From Alsobacter soli (GTDB lineage Bacteria > Pseudomonadota > Alphaproteobacteria > Rhizobiales > Beijerinckiaceae): a stretch of DNA of 64,000 nt. A program made the translations under genes and the position numbers. Below the pieces are notes generated by a model. It saw only the letters and a program-made list of their open reading frames with translations. It had not been told where the DNA came from and did not search any database. Of this stretch, positions 34,932 to 44,227 are shown piece after piece (position 1 is the first letter of the stretch; every line of letters starts with the position of its first letter). The stretch covers positions 62,001 through 126,000 of the forward strand of contig NZ_PVZS01000008.1 in assembly GCF_003004785.1 (NCBI RefSeq), read 5' to 3'.

Positions 34932-34998
34932 CGGGCCCTCGGTCGCGACGGCGCCGGGGATGGCGCTGGCGACATTCGGACGAAGGAGGAACCCCGGC

Positions 34999-35910
34999 AT
35001 GGCGAGACCCGCGCTCCTGCGTCGGCTCCTATCCTGCCTCGCGCTGGCGAGCGTGGTCGCCTATCCGCATGTCGACCGCGCGCGAGCGCAGGCGCTGCAC
35101 CCCCAGCAGCCGCAGGCCGCCGAAAGCGAGGACCTGTCGATCGAACTCGTCGATCCCAAGCGCCTGAGGGTCTGCGCCGACCCGAACAACCTGCCGTTCT
35201 CGAACGAAAAGGGCGAGGGATTCGAGAACCGGCTTGCCGAACTCCTGGCCGGGAAACTGGGCAAGACGGTTTCGTACACCTACTACCCGCAGGCGACAGG
35301 GTTCGTCCGCATGACGCTGGGGGCCCACCTGTGCGACGTCATCCTGGGCTTTCCGCAGGGCGACGACCTCGTCCAGGGCACCAATCCCTACTACCGGACG
35401 GCCTATGCGCTCGTGGTCAAGGCGGGCAGCGATCTCGAGACGGTCGCGACCCTCGGCGATGCGCGCCTGAAGGGCAAGCACATCGGCATCGTGGCCGGCA
35501 CGCCGCCGGCCACCAATCTGGCCGCGAACGGCCTGATGGGCAGCGCCAAGCCCTATCCTCTGGTGGTGGACACGCGGGTGGATTCGTCCGCGCAGGCGAT
35601 GATCAGGGATCTCACGTCGGGGGCGATCGACGCCGGCGTCCTGTGGGGCCCGATGGCCGGCTACTACGCCCGGAAGACCGAGCCGCCCCTGCGCGTCATT
35701 CCGCTCGTCAAGGAAACCGCCGGGCCCCACCTGGTCTTTCGGATCGGCATGGGGGTGCGCCCCTCTGATCAGAACTGGAAACGTCAGCTCAACAAGCTCA
35801 TCGCGGAAAGCCAGCCGGACATCAGCAGGCTGCTGCTCGAGTTCGGGGTGCCGCTGCTCGATGAGCACAACCAGCCGATCACGGCCGAGACCCTGACCAA
35901 GGCGCCCTGA
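34999..35910 (+). CDS. xoxJ: Periplasmic binding-like protein XoxJ
   Basis: ATG 34999 is preceded by AAGGAGGA. The 303-residue secreted protein (signal peptide ending near RARAQA) has the family 3 binding fold: RLRVCADPNNLPFSNEKGEGFENRLAEL and later GVLWGPMAGYYA. Proteins of this type always accompany xox/mxa genes (MxaJ/XoxJ). Structural work on XoxJ suggests interaction with the dehydrogenase, perhaps during activation. It overlaps the next gene by one base. Confidence 0.9.
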   Translation: MARPALLRRLLSCLALASVVAYPHVDRARAQALHPQQPQAAESEDLSIELVDPKRLRVCADPNNLPFSNEKGEGFENRLAELLAGKLGKTVSYTYYPQATGFVRMTLGAHLCDVILGFPQGDDLVQGTNPYYRTAYALVVKAGSDLETVATLGDARLKGKHIGIVAGTPPATNLAANGLMGSAKPYPLVVDTRVDSSAQAMIRDLTSGAIDAGVLWGPMAGYYARKTEPPLRVIPLVKETAGPHLVFRIGMGVRPSDQNWKRQLNKLIAESQPDISRLLLEFGVPLLDEHNQPITAETLTKAP

Positions 35911-36470
35911 TGGGTCACTTGATTAGCCTGCTGTTCGGTATGCTGAGCCTGGCCTGCGCCTCGGCTTACGCCCAGGACGGCCCGCCGCCGGAGCCGGAGC
36001 AGTACAGGATGGAGAACTACAGGGCGCCGACGCCGGCGACCCTGCGCGGCGCTCGCGTGCTCACGACGGAGGAGGCCGCCGCGCTGTGGCGGTCGGGCTC
36101 GGCAGCCTTCATCGACGTCCTGCCCCATCCCCCCAAGCCCCAGGGCCTGCCTCCCGGGACCGTTTGGCGGGACGAGCCCCGGCAGGACATCCAGGGCAGC
36201 ATCTGGCTCCCCGACACCGGCTACGGCGCGATCGCCGCCGTGACCGAAAGCTACCTGCGGGCCGGGCTGGAGCGCGCCAGCGGCGGAGACCGCTCGAAGC
36301 TCCTGGTCTTCTACTGCATGGAGAATTGCTGGATGTCCTGGAACGCCGCCAAGCGCGCGCTCTCGCTGGGCTACGAGAAGGTTGCCTGGTATCCCGAGGG
36401 GACGGACGGGTGGAAGCGCGCCAACCTGCCGCTCCAGACGGCGCGGCCGGAGCCCCGTCCCGGCGAGTAG
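35910..36470 (+). CDS. PQQ-dependent catabolism-associated CXXCW-type rhodanese-like protein
   Basis: This 186-residue secreted protein (leader ending at SAYAQ) has a rhodanese-like fold with the family motif here written CMENCW (C136, C140, W141), which has three residues between the cysteines. The family is found with PQQ-linked alcohol catabolism. The first base of its ATG is the last base of the xoxJ stop. Its role, perhaps thiol handling in the periplasm, is not established. It converges with the next gene at a 5 bp gap. Confidence 0.87.
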   Translation: MGHLISLLFGMLSLACASAYAQDGPPPEPEQYRMENYRAPTPATLRGARVLTTEEAAALWRSGSAAFIDVLPHPPKPQGLPPGTVWRDEPRQDIQGSIWLPDTGYGAIAAVTESYLRAGLERASGGDRSKLLVFYCMENCWMSWNAAKRALSLGYEKVAWYPEGTDGWKRANLPLQTARPEPRPGE

Positions 36471-36475
36471 GGCGC

Positions 36476-37093
36476 CTACTCTTCCATGGCCTGCTGAATG
36501 GCGCGGCCGAGCGCGAAGATCCTCTGGTCGATGGCGACGGGCGCCTCGCAGACAAACCGGACGACGTGCCGGCGGTCCTCGAAGATGCGCGTTTCCCAGG
36601 CGAGCTGGCTGGAGAGCTGCGTGATCTTCGCCTGGTCAGGGGAGGTCGCCTCCTGCAGGTTCTCCAACTCCAGGGTATCGGAGCGGATCTTCTCCGCCTG
36701 CCGGCGCTGTTTCCGCGTGACCCGTTCGAGGCCGCTCATGACCGTTGAGCGCTCCGCGTTCAGCCGGTCGAAGAGGCCCCGGAACAGCGCCTTCCCACGT
36801 TCGGTCCTGTCCGCCGGAGCCTGCGCGAGGAAGTCGGCCGCCATCTGCTCGGCGTCGGCCAGGGGCGTGCGCCGGGCGGCGAGCCGGGCGACCATCTCGT
36901 GGATGCCGGGGTCGTCCCGCCACCGCGGCGCGAGGTCGTCCAGCGGCGGCCCGGCCCAGACGGCGGCCAGCGAGATCTCGGGCACCTTGGCCTGGCTGCA
37001 GGGCCAGTCCGGATAGCGCGGGTCGAGCGCGGCGGCGGGCCGGACGCCTGCGGCGCCCAGGACGAGGGCCATCACGATGCTGCGGCTCTTCAC
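36476..37093 (-). CDS. Secreted helical protein of the xox/lut-like operon
   Basis: The GTG at 37093 overlaps the permease stop (GTGA), giving 205 residues with a leader ending at RPAAAL. The mature part starts DPRYPDWPCSQAKVPEISLAAVW and has a long helical, probably coiled-coil region (about 95-165) rich in Glu, Arg and Gln. Proteins of this sort close the ABC gene set in PQQ/lanthanide clusters. The likely counterpart in Methylobacterium is one of the lut exported proteins, but I cannot be sure which. Confidence 0.75.
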   Translation of the reverse strand: MKSRSIVMALVLGAAGVRPAAALDPRYPDWPCSQAKVPEISLAAVWAGPPLDDLAPRWRDDPGIHEMVARLAARRTPLADAEQMAADFLAQAPADRTERGKALFRGLFDRLNAERSTVMSGLERVTRKQRRQAEKIRSDTLELENLQEATSPDQAKITQLSSQLAWETRIFEDRRHVVRFVCEAPVAIDQRIFALGRAIQQAMEE

Positions 37094-37935
37094 GCCTCTG
37101 CTCCCGTCGGCCTTCGCCGCACGAAGCCGCGAGCGGGATCGTAGGCGAAGACGGCTCCCAGAATGAACGCGACCGTGCACCCGCCGACCACGGCGAGCGA
37201 CGTCCAGTTGACCTGGCCATAGAGCGCGAACCGGACCAGCTCGATCGCATGGGTGAACGGATTGAGCTCGCAGAAGCGGTACAGGATCGGGCTGCCCTCC
37301 TGCACCCGCCACAGCGGGTAGAGCGCCGAGGAGGCGAAGAACATCGGAAAGATCACGAAGTTCATCACGCCGGCGAAGTTCTCGAGCTGCCTGACGGCGG
37401 ACGAGATGAGCATCCCGAGCGCGCCCAGCATCAGGCCGGAGAGGATCAGGGCCGGCAGCACCGTGAGATACCCGACCGGCGGCGCCTGGATGTCCCAGAA
37501 CCACGCGATGGCCAGGAACGCATAGACCTGGAGCACCGAGACGACGGTTCCGGCGACCAGCTTGGAGCACAGCAAGAACCAGCGGGGCAGGGGGCTGACG
37601 AGCAGCGTCCGCATGTTGCCCATCTCGCGGTCGTACACCATTGACAGCGAGGACTGCATCCCGTTGAACAGCTGGATCATCGCCATCAGGCCCGGGGCTA
37701 TGTAGACCTCGTACAGGATGTAGGTCTCGTATGGTGGAATGATGGATACGCCGAGCACCTGCCGGAAGCCGGCCGCGAAGATGAACAGCCAGACCAGCGG
37801 CCGCACCAGCGCGGACACGAAGCGCTCCCGCTGGTGAACGAAGCGCAGCGCCTCCCTCCAGACGATCCCGTGCAGGCACCTGGCGTATTCCGCCGGCGAG
37901 AACCCCCGCCTCGGGGTGAGAGCGTCAGGCCTCAT
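37090..37935 (-). CDS. ABC-2 type transporter permease, PQQ-associated
   Basis: The 281-residue inner-membrane protein has six hydrophobic segments and an ABC-2 permease layout (FVSALVRPLVWLFIFAAGF, then NFAGVMNFVIFPMFFASSALYPLW). The family matches the PQQ-dependent alcohol catabolism permease. Its ATG overlaps the ATPase stop (ATGA), so they are coupled. Its lanthanide-cluster counterpart would be lutF. It would move a substrate with the ATPase next door. Confidence 0.87.
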   Translation of the reverse strand: MRPDALTPRRGFSPAEYARCLHGIVWREALRFVHQRERFVSALVRPLVWLFIFAAGFRQVLGVSIIPPYETYILYEVYIAPGLMAMIQLFNGMQSSLSMVYDREMGNMRTLLVSPLPRWFLLCSKLVAGTVVSVLQVYAFLAIAWFWDIQAPPVGYLTVLPALILSGLMLGALGMLISSAVRQLENFAGVMNFVIFPMFFASSALYPLWRVQEGSPILYRFCELNPFTHAIELVRFALYGQVNWTSLAVVGGCTVAFILGAVFAYDPARGFVRRRPTGAEA

Positions 37936-38735
37936 GGCGCCAGGCTCCCGACGCCCGCGCCCGTGAGGCGCGTGAAGGCCGAGCGGAGGTCTTCGGCCCC
38001 CGCCGCGGCCACGAAGCGCGACGTCTTGCCGGTCGAAAGCACCTGACCCTGGTGGAGGACCACGAGGTCGTCCTCGGGCCGGATTTCGTCCAGCAGGTGC
38101 GTCGCCCAGAGCACCCCGATCCCGTCCTCGGCCACAAGGCGGCGCACATGCCCGAGGATGTCGGCCCGCGCCTTGACGTCCAGGCCCACCGTGGGCTCGT
38201 CGAGCAGCAGCAGGCGCGGCCGGTGCAGGAGCGCGCGGGCGATCTCCAGGCGCCGCATCTGGCCGCCGGAGAGGCCCCGGACCTTGTCCCGGCCGCGCTC
38301 GGTCAGCCCCACGCGGGCCAGCGCCTCGGCCGAGCGTTTCAGCGCTTCCCGCCGCCCCATCCCGTGCAGGGCCGCGTGGTACAGGAGGTTCTGGGTCACC
38401 GACAATTCGAGGTCCAGCGTGCGCGGCTGGAACACCACGCCCAGCAACCGGAGCGCCTCGCCGGGATGGGCCTGGATGTCGTGCCCGAACACCCGGATGG
38501 CGCCGGACTGGATCCTGAGCAGCCGGGTCGCCAGCGAGAAGAGGGTGCTCTTGCCCGCCCCGTTGAGGCCCAGCAGCGCCGCGAAGCACGCGGGCGACAC
38601 GGAGAAGCTCACCCGATCGAGGGCCAGGCGGTCGCCGTAGCGGTGGCTGACGCCCTCGACCGAGAGTGCGACGGGCCCGGTGGCCTCGGCGCCTTCGATC
38701 CCGCCTGTCGGCGACTGTGCGACACATCCGTTCAT
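37932..38735 (-). CDS. ABC transporter ATP-binding protein, PQQ-associated
   Basis: This 267-residue ATPase has Walker A LNGAGKST, signature LSGGQMRR, Walker B LLLDEPTVGLD and H-loop ATHLLDE. It belongs to the type seen in PQQ-dependent catabolism gene sets and would be lutE-like. It overlaps the upstream propeller stop and the downstream permease start by 4 bp each, a tightly coupled four-gene unit. Confidence 0.9.
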   Translation of the reverse strand: MNGCVAQSPTGGIEGAEATGPVALSVEGVSHRYGDRLALDRVSFSVSPACFAALLGLNGAGKSTLFSLATRLLRIQSGAIRVFGHDIQAHPGEALRLLGVVFQPRTLDLELSVTQNLLYHAALHGMGRREALKRSAEALARVGLTERGRDKVRGLSGGQMRRLEIARALLHRPRLLLLDEPTVGLDVKARADILGHVRRLVAEDGIGVLWATHLLDEIRPEDDLVVLHQGQVLSTGKTSRFVAAAGAEDLRSAFTRLTGAGVGSLAP

Positions 38736-39709
38736 TGCTGCGCCATCGCGACTCCCCAGGGAAGCTCCCCGACCTGAACCGTCTTGATGACCTTGAGGGC
38801 CGCCACGTCGATCACGGAGACGTCGTTCGACAGGCCGTTCGTCGCCAGCAGGTATTTCTCATCCGGCGTGAAGGCGGTGTGCCAGACGCGCTGGCCGACC
38901 AGGAGGTACTTGGTCACCTTGTGCGTGCCGCCATCCACAACGGCGACCCGGTTGGCGGGCCCAAGCGCGACGAAACCCGTCTTGCCGTCCTTGGTGATGC
39001 TCATGCCGACCGGCTGGACCGCCTCCCGGCGCAGCCCCGGGATGCTGAACTCGATCTTGGAGGTCACCGCCCGCTTGGCCGGGTCGATCACCGACACGGT
39101 CCCGCCGATTTCCGAAGAGACCCACAGTTCGGAGTTGTCCCGCTTGAACTCGGCGAAGCGCGGACGGGAGTCCACCAGCACATTGGCGATGATTTCGCGC
39201 GTCCCGGTATCGATGAAGTGGGCCATGTTGGTGGTTTCGGACGTGTTCACCAGCGTCTTGCCGTCGGGGCTGATGGCCATGCCCTCCGGTTCGACGCCGA
39301 CGGGGACGTCTCCGACGCGCGCGCGCCTGGCGATGTCGATGAGCGTCACCAGGTTGTCGTTCTCGTTGGCGACGTAGAGGATCTTCCCCTCTGCGTCCTG
39401 GACGAACAACTCGGGGTCGGGACCGGAGGGGAGGGTGTCGGCCACCTCCTGCTTCGCCGTGTCGATCATCTGGATGGTGTCGTCGTCCCCGACCGCCACG
39501 AGGACGTATTTCCCGTCCTTGGTGACCTCGATCCCGCGAGGCCGCTGGCCGACCTTGATGGTCTTGGTGACAGCCCATTTCTCCGTGTCGATCACCGACA
39601 CCGTGTTGCTTTTCTCATTGGAGACATAGGCCGTGAAAGCCTGCGAGGGCTCGCTGGCGCCGACCAGGCACACGGCCATCGATCCGAGGAGGAGACACGC
39701 TCGCCACAT
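38732..39709 (-). CDS. PQQ-associated YVTN beta-propeller protein
   Basis: The product is 325 residues from ATG 39709 (GAAGGAG upstream), with a leader ending at PSQA. It has seven YVTN-type repeats (for example ILYVANENDNLVTLIDI and FVALGPANRVAVVD), a periplasmic propeller of the family found in quinoprotein alcohol-catabolism sets. It likely binds a protein or metal-carrying ligand, or helps the neighbouring ABC transporter. Confidence 0.87.
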   Translation of the reverse strand: MWRACLLLGSMAVCLVGASEPSQAFTAYVSNEKSNTVSVIDTEKWAVTKTIKVGQRPRGIEVTKDGKYVLVAVGDDDTIQMIDTAKQEVADTLPSGPDPELFVQDAEGKILYVANENDNLVTLIDIARRARVGDVPVGVEPEGMAISPDGKTLVNTSETTNMAHFIDTGTREIIANVLVDSRPRFAEFKRDNSELWVSSEIGGTVSVIDPAKRAVTSKIEFSIPGLRREAVQPVGMSITKDGKTGFVALGPANRVAVVDGGTHKVTKYLLVGQRVWHTAFTPDEKYLLATNGLSNDVSVIDVAALKVIKTVQVGELPWGVAMAQQ

Positions 39710-39723
39710 GGGGCAAAACTCCT

Positions 39724-40908
39724 TCACTTCAGCTTGCAACGGGTCTCGGGCCGGTCGACGCCCAGCGTATCGAGCTCCGACGTCTGGTGGAGGAAGCCCT
39801 CCTGCGGTGAGACGGAGACCACCATGCGGCCGTCGGCCAGCAGGATGGGCTGGCGCAGCTGGAGGTTCCAGTCCCGGAGGGTCAGGCTCTGGCCCTTGAA
39901 CGCAGCCAGGGAGAAGTCCGGGGAACGCATGTAGTCGGACACCTTCCCGGGGTCGCCGGAGTGGGTGCGAGCGGCGGCTTCGCCGACCATGCGGGCCGCG
40001 GTCCATGCCTGCATGTCGAGTTCGGTCATCCGCCGGGAGTTCAGCTTCACGAACCTGTTCTGGAGCTGGATGGCGCCCCACTGGTCGTGGGCGGCGTCCC
40101 AGCTCTTGGGCACGAGGCCGGCGGAGCCCGCGACGGGGCGCGGGTCCCAGGTGCGATAGGGCAGGTAGGCCCCGAAGGTCTCGCTCTCGTCGGCGGCCAC
40201 CAGCACGTCGTACTCAGGGGCGTCCTGGGTCAGCACCGGCATCTGCCGCTGGATCAGGGTGACGCCGCTGTCCGTACGGCGGGCGCCGCCCCGATCCTCG
40301 AAGACGCGTTCCGCGACGATCTTGGCGCCGAACCGCGTTGCGGCGCGCCGCAACGCGTCGGCATAGAGCCGGTCGGCCGGATGCGATCCCACCACCAGCA
40401 GCCAGCGTTTCCAGCGCTTCCAGGCGAGATACTGGGCGAGGCCATCCGCCAGCATCGAACGGGTGGGGGCGACGTGGATGACGTTTGCACGACAGTCCTC
40501 TTCGCGGAGCCTGTCGTCTCGCGCGCCCACGTTCAGGATGACGGCGCTGCGCTGGCGCACGGCATCGGCGGCCCGAAGCGTGTCGTCCGCCGACAGGTCG
40601 GTGAGGATGAACGAGACCCCGCCGTCGGCCAACGCCGATGCAGCTGCGGCGGCGTCGGCGCCATCCTTGAGCCGCACCTCTTCCAGCGTGAAGCGCTGGT
40701 CGAGAAACGCGCCCGTGGTGTTGTTGTCCTGGATGGCGAGGCGGGCGCCCGCGAGCCCGTCGTCGTCAGCGGGTTGATCCACCAGGGAGAGCGTCGACGG
40801 GAGCTTGGCCGGGCCGATATAGGCAAGCTTGATCTCGACCGGTTCTGCGGCGAGGCAAGTGGAAGCGAAGATGCAAAACGCCATCGCTCCCAGGGCGAAC
40901 GCTTTCAA
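39724..40908 (-). CDS. Periplasmic binding protein of the PQQ-associated ABC transporter
   Basis: I prefer the TTG at 40908 because AGGGAGAGG lies just before it and a good signal peptide (ending TCLAAE) follows at once. A TTG at 40974 would add 22 residues. The mature 370 residues have the Leu/Ile/Val-binding fold (KLAYIGPAKLPSTLSLVDQP, then ARLAIQDNNTTGAFL). The family belongs to PQQ-linked catabolism and resembles LutA of the lanthanide-utilisation cluster, so it may bind a lanthanide chelate or a PQQ-pathway compound. It heads the leftward operon. Confidence 0.87.
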   Translation of the reverse strand: MKAFALGAMAFCIFASTCLAAEPVEIKLAYIGPAKLPSTLSLVDQPADDDGLAGARLAIQDNNTTGAFLDQRFTLEEVRLKDGADAAAAASALADGGVSFILTDLSADDTLRAADAVRQRSAVILNVGARDDRLREEDCRANVIHVAPTRSMLADGLAQYLAWKRWKRWLLVVGSHPADRLYADALRRAATRFGAKIVAERVFEDRGGARRTDSGVTLIQRQMPVLTQDAPEYDVLVAADESETFGAYLPYRTWDPRPVAGSAGLVPKSWDAAHDQWGAIQLQNRFVKLNSRRMTELDMQAWTAARMVGEAAARTHSGDPGKVSDYMRSPDFSLAAFKGQSLTLRDWNLQLRQPILLADGRMVVSVSPQEGFLHQTSELDTLGVDRPETRCKLK

Positions 40909-41054
40909 CTGCCTCTCCCTTGCATAGGCCCGTGGGGACTGCTTCGTCGCCTTCTCGTTCGTTATGGAATCCAACCGCCTGTACAGTTGAAACAGTATGC
41001 GACCGCCTTAGATCGACTCAAGGCTGCTCCTGCGCGGCTTCCGGGAATTCTTCC

Positions 41055-41558
41055 ATGCTGCGTATGCTTGTCGCCTGCATGGGCCTGCTGCTCGCCTGCG
41101 TGACGCAGGCGGTCGCCGGGCCGCCGAAGGTCGCCGTCTTCGATTTCGAACTGCTGGACATGAGCCTCGAGGGCGGGGCCAGGCGCGCCGATGAGCAGGA
41201 GCGGCTCGCGCGAGCCAGCCAGCAACTCCGCAAAGGGCTCGAGGCCTCCGGGCGGTTCGCCGTCGTGGACATCGCTCCAGTGAGGGATGAGGCGGCGGCA
41301 GCCAACCTGCAGGCCTGCGGAGGGTGCGACGTCCGACTGGCACGCAAGGTCGGAGCGGATCTCTCCGTCACTGGCGTGGTCCAGAAGGTCTCGAACCTCA
41401 TTCTCAACATGAACATCTATGTGCACGACGCCAGCGCCGGCCAAAGAGTCGCGGCCATGAGCGTGAGCTTCCGGGGCAACACGGACGAATCCTGGACGCG
41501 TGCGCTGGACTACCTGCTGCGCAACCGCCTGCTCGCCCCCGATTACGGCGTGCACTGA
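41055..41558 (+). CDS. Secreted DUF3280 protein
   Basis: ATG 41055 gives 167 residues with a leader ending at TQAVAG. The mature part (KVAVFDFELLDMSLEG, then CGGCDVRLARKVGADLSVTGVV) matches DUF3280, which has a fold resembling the N-terminal half of lipoproteins such as CsgG-like components. It is divergent from the binding-protein operon and is often found beside PQQ-dependent alcohol genes. Function is unknown. Confidence 0.8.
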   Translation: MLRMLVACMGLLLACVTQAVAGPPKVAVFDFELLDMSLEGGARRADEQERLARASQQLRKGLEASGRFAVVDIAPVRDEAAAANLQACGGCDVRLARKVGADLSVTGVVQKVSNLILNMNIYVHDASAGQRVAAMSVSFRGNTDESWTRALDYLLRNRLLAPDYGVH

Positions 41559-41566
41559 AGGACCGC

Positions 41567-42412
41567 TTATCCGAGCCTGTCAGCGTGCCAGCGCAGATGG
41601 TCCTGCATGAAGGTCGAGATGAAATAGTAGCTGTGGTCATAGCCCGGGCGGAGGTGGAGCGTGAGCGGGATCCCCGCCCTGGCGCAGGCCTGCTGCAGCA
41701 TTTCCGGTCGCAGCTGTTCGGTCAGGAATGGGTCGGCGTCGCCCACATCCACCAGAAGGGAGTCGAATCGCGCGCCGTCCTCGATCAGGGCGACCGCGTC
41801 GTGCTTGCGCCAGGCCTGCCGGTCATCCCCGAGATAACCGCCCAGGGCCTTCATGCCCCAGGGGACCTGCGAGGGGGCGACAATGGGCGCGAAGGCGCTG
41901 GCCGCGCGGTAGCGGTCCGGATTGCGCAAGGCGACGGTCAGCGCTCCATGGCCCCCCATGGAGTGGCCCATGATCGACTGGCGCGCGCGATCGACGGGGA
42001 AGTGCGCGCCGATGAGCTCCGGGAGCTCCTCGACCACGTAGCTCCACATCCGGTAGTTCCGGGAGAACGGCTCCCTGGTCGCGTCCACGTAGAAGCCGGC
42101 GCCGAGGCCAAAGTCGTACGCGCCCCCGGGGTCGCCTGGCACGTCAGCGCCGCGCGGGCTCGTGTCGGGCGCCACGAAAGCAAGGCCCAGCTCCGAGCAC
42201 GCTCTCCGGAATTCGCCCTTCTCGGTGACGTTCGCATGCGTGCATGTCAGGCCGGACAGATACCAGACCACGGGCGGCCTGGCGCCCTCGCCGGCGCGCG
42301 GCGGCATGTACAGGGAGAAGGTCATGTCCGTGCCGGTGGCGCGGCTCCGGTGGCGGTAAACGCCCTGGACCCCGCCGTGCGAACGGCTGGTCGAAACAGT
42401 CTCGAGGCTCAT
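41567..42412 (-). CDS. fghA: S-formylglutathione hydrolase
   Basis: This 281-residue esterase has the full esterase-D triad: S151 in GHSMGG, D227 in DADPFL and H260 in GYDHSYYF, at spacings equal to the human and bacterial enzymes. It hydrolyses S-formylglutathione to formate and glutathione, the last step of the pathway that starts with gfa and the dehydrogenase upstream. The three genes run leftward in the order dehydrogenase, gfa, fghA. Confidence 0.95.
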   Translation of the reverse strand: MSLETVSTSRSHGGVQGVYRHRSRATGTDMTFSLYMPPRAGEGARPPVVWYLSGLTCTHANVTEKGEFRRACSELGLAFVAPDTSPRGADVPGDPGGAYDFGLGAGFYVDATREPFSRNYRMWSYVVEELPELIGAHFPVDRARQSIMGHSMGGHGALTVALRNPDRYRAASAFAPIVAPSQVPWGMKALGGYLGDDRQAWRKHDAVALIEDGARFDSLLVDVGDADPFLTEQLRPEMLQQACARAGIPLTLHLRPGYDHSYYFISTFMQDHLRWHADRLG

Positions 42413-42497
42413 TCTTCGGGAAACTCCGCTCGGCGCGTGCGACAGGCTTGGGCGAGGGCCGGATGGGCGGCGATCAGGCCGCCGCCCATCCAGTGCG

Positions 42498-43076
42498 TCA
42501 GGCGGCCACTGCGGCCGCAGCCTTGGACTTCGCCACATGGGCCGCGATCGCGTCCATCAGGGGCGGCGACAGGCAGTCATAGGGTTCGAGGCCCAGTTCC
42601 TTGAGCCGCGCCCGGATGGCCGGCATCTCATCGGGATTGACGCCGGACTCGATGACCGAAGATACGAACGCCGCGAAGGTGGGCGCCGCCGATCCGCTTT
42701 CCTCGAACAGTTCGGGATGAATGAAATCCAGCCCATAGAACGGGTGGGACTTGTTCTCGATCCGCCCGAACATGTGTGTTCCGCACACCGTGCAGGCGTG
42801 GCGCTGTATCGTCGCCGATGGATCGACGACGGCGAGCTTGTCGCCATTCTCGAGAATGGTGACGTTGTCGCGCGGCACGACGGCCACGACCGAGAAGGTC
42901 GCCCCCATGGGCTTCCAGCACTTGGTGCAACCGCAGGCGTGGTTATGCGCAACATCACCTTTCACCCCGATCTTCACGGGGCGATCGGAGCACTTGCAGA
43001 CAAGCGTCCCGCCCGTGAAGTGGCCCGAGCCCTGCTGGACGCCATTGTCGACGGACGGGTGGATCTTCACACTCAT
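42498..43076 (-). CDS. gfa: S-(hydroxymethyl)glutathione synthase (glutathione-dependent formaldehyde-activating enzyme)
   Basis: The 192-residue product has the zinc cysteines of Gfa: C27 and C29 (structural pair), C48, C50 and C53 (HACGCTKC) and C95, C98 (HACTVCGT). It promotes the reaction of formaldehyde with glutathione, feeding the adhC-type dehydrogenase. Its presence shows that formaldehyde handling here uses glutathione; tetrahydromethanopterin genes are not in the window. Confidence 0.95.
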   Translation of the reverse strand: MSVKIHPSVDNGVQQGSGHFTGGTLVCKCSDRPVKIGVKGDVAHNHACGCTKCWKPMGATFSVVAVVPRDNVTILENGDKLAVVDPSATIQRHACTVCGTHMFGRIENKSHPFYGLDFIHPELFEESGSAAPTFAAFVSSVIESGVNPDEMPAIRARLKELGLEPYDCLSPPLMDAIAAHVAKSKAAAAVAA

Positions 43077-43117
43077 AGCTCGCTCCTCCCTGTTGCTTGT
43101 TCCGTCTTGTCGCTCGG

Positions 43118-44227
43118 CTAGTAGACCACCACCGAGCGGATGGACTCGCCTCGATGCATCAAGTCGAAGCCTTCGTTGATCTGCTCGAGGCTGAGCACGT
43201 GCGTGATCATCGGGTCGATCTCGATCTTCCCGTTCATGTACCAGTCGACGATCTTGGGCACGTCCGTGCGGCCGCGGGCGCCGCCGAACGCCGTTCCCTT
43301 CCAGACGCGGCCCGTGACAAGCTGGAATGGCCGCGTGGCGATCTCCCTGCCGGCTTCCGCGACCCCGATGATCACCGAGACGCCCCAGCCGCGGTGGCAG
43401 GCTTCCAGCGCCTGGCGCATCACGGTCGTGTTGCCGGTGCAGTCGAACGTGTAATCCGCCCCGCCGTCGGTAAGCTGGACGAGATGCTGGACGATATCTC
43501 CGTCCAGCTTGGTGGGATTGACGAAGTGGGTCATGCCGAAGCGGCGGCCCCACTCGTCCTTGGCGTCGTTGATGTCCACGCCGATGATCTTGTCCGCGCC
43601 GACCAGACGGGCGCCCTGTATCACGTTGAGTCCGATGCCTCCCAGGCCGAACACCACGACGTTCGCGCCGGCCTCGACCTTGGCGGTGTTGACCACCGCG
43701 CCGACCCCCGTGGTCACCCCGCAGCCGATGTAGCAGGTCGAGTTGAACGGGGCGTCCTCACGGATCTTGGCGACGGCGATCTCCGGCAACACTGTGAAGT
43801 TGGAGAAGGTCGAGCAGCCCATGTAGTGGTAGATCGGCTTGCCCTCGAAGCTGAAACGGGTGGTTCCGTCCGGCATCAAGCCTTTGCCCTGTGTGGCGCG
43901 GATCGCCGTGCACAGGTTCGTCTTGCGGCTCAGGCAGCTTTTGCATTGCCGGCATTCGGGCGTGTAGAGCGGAATGACGTGATCGCCTGGCTTCACGGTG
44001 GTGACGCCGCTGCCGACCTCCCGCACGATCCCTGCGCCCTCGTGGCCCAGCACAGAGGGAAATATTCCCTCGCTGTCCAGCCCGTCGAGCGTGTAGGCGT
44101 CCGTGTGGCAGATGCCCGTCGCCATGATCTCGACGAGGACCTCGCCCGCCTTGGGGCCTTCGAGGTCGAGTTCGACGATGGTGAGTGGAGCCTTGGCCTC
44201 GAAAGCGACGGCCGCGCGTGTTTTCAT
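43118..44227 (-). CDS. adhC: S-(hydroxymethyl)glutathione dehydrogenase / class III alcohol dehydrogenase
   Basis: This 369-residue zinc alcohol dehydrogenase has catalytic zinc ligands C40, H62 and C169, structural cysteines C92, C95, C98 and C106, and the NAD-binding stretch [14 protein letters not shown]. The class III signature pattern identifies it as the glutathione-dependent formaldehyde dehydrogenase (also named frmA or flhA). It oxidises S-hydroxymethylglutathione to S-formylglutathione with NAD. The 422 bp upstream contains two dyads. Confidence 0.95.
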   Translation of the reverse strand: MKTRAAVAFEAKAPLTIVELDLEGPKAGEVLVEIMATGICHTDAYTLDGLDSEGIFPSVLGHEGAGIVREVGSGVTTVKPGDHVIPLYTPECRQCKSCLSRKTNLCTAIRATQGKGLMPDGTTRFSFEGKPIYHYMGCSTFSNFTVLPEIAVAKIREDAPFNSTCYIGCGVTTGVGAVVNTAKVEAGANVVVFGLGGIGLNVIQGARLVGADKIIGVDINDAKDEWGRRFGMTHFVNPTKLDGDIVQHLVQLTDGGADYTFDCTGNTTVMRQALEACHRGWGVSVIIGVAEAGREIATRPFQLVTGRVWKGTAFGGARGRTDVPKIVDWYMNGKIEIDPMITHVLSLEQINEGFDLMHRGESIRSVVVY

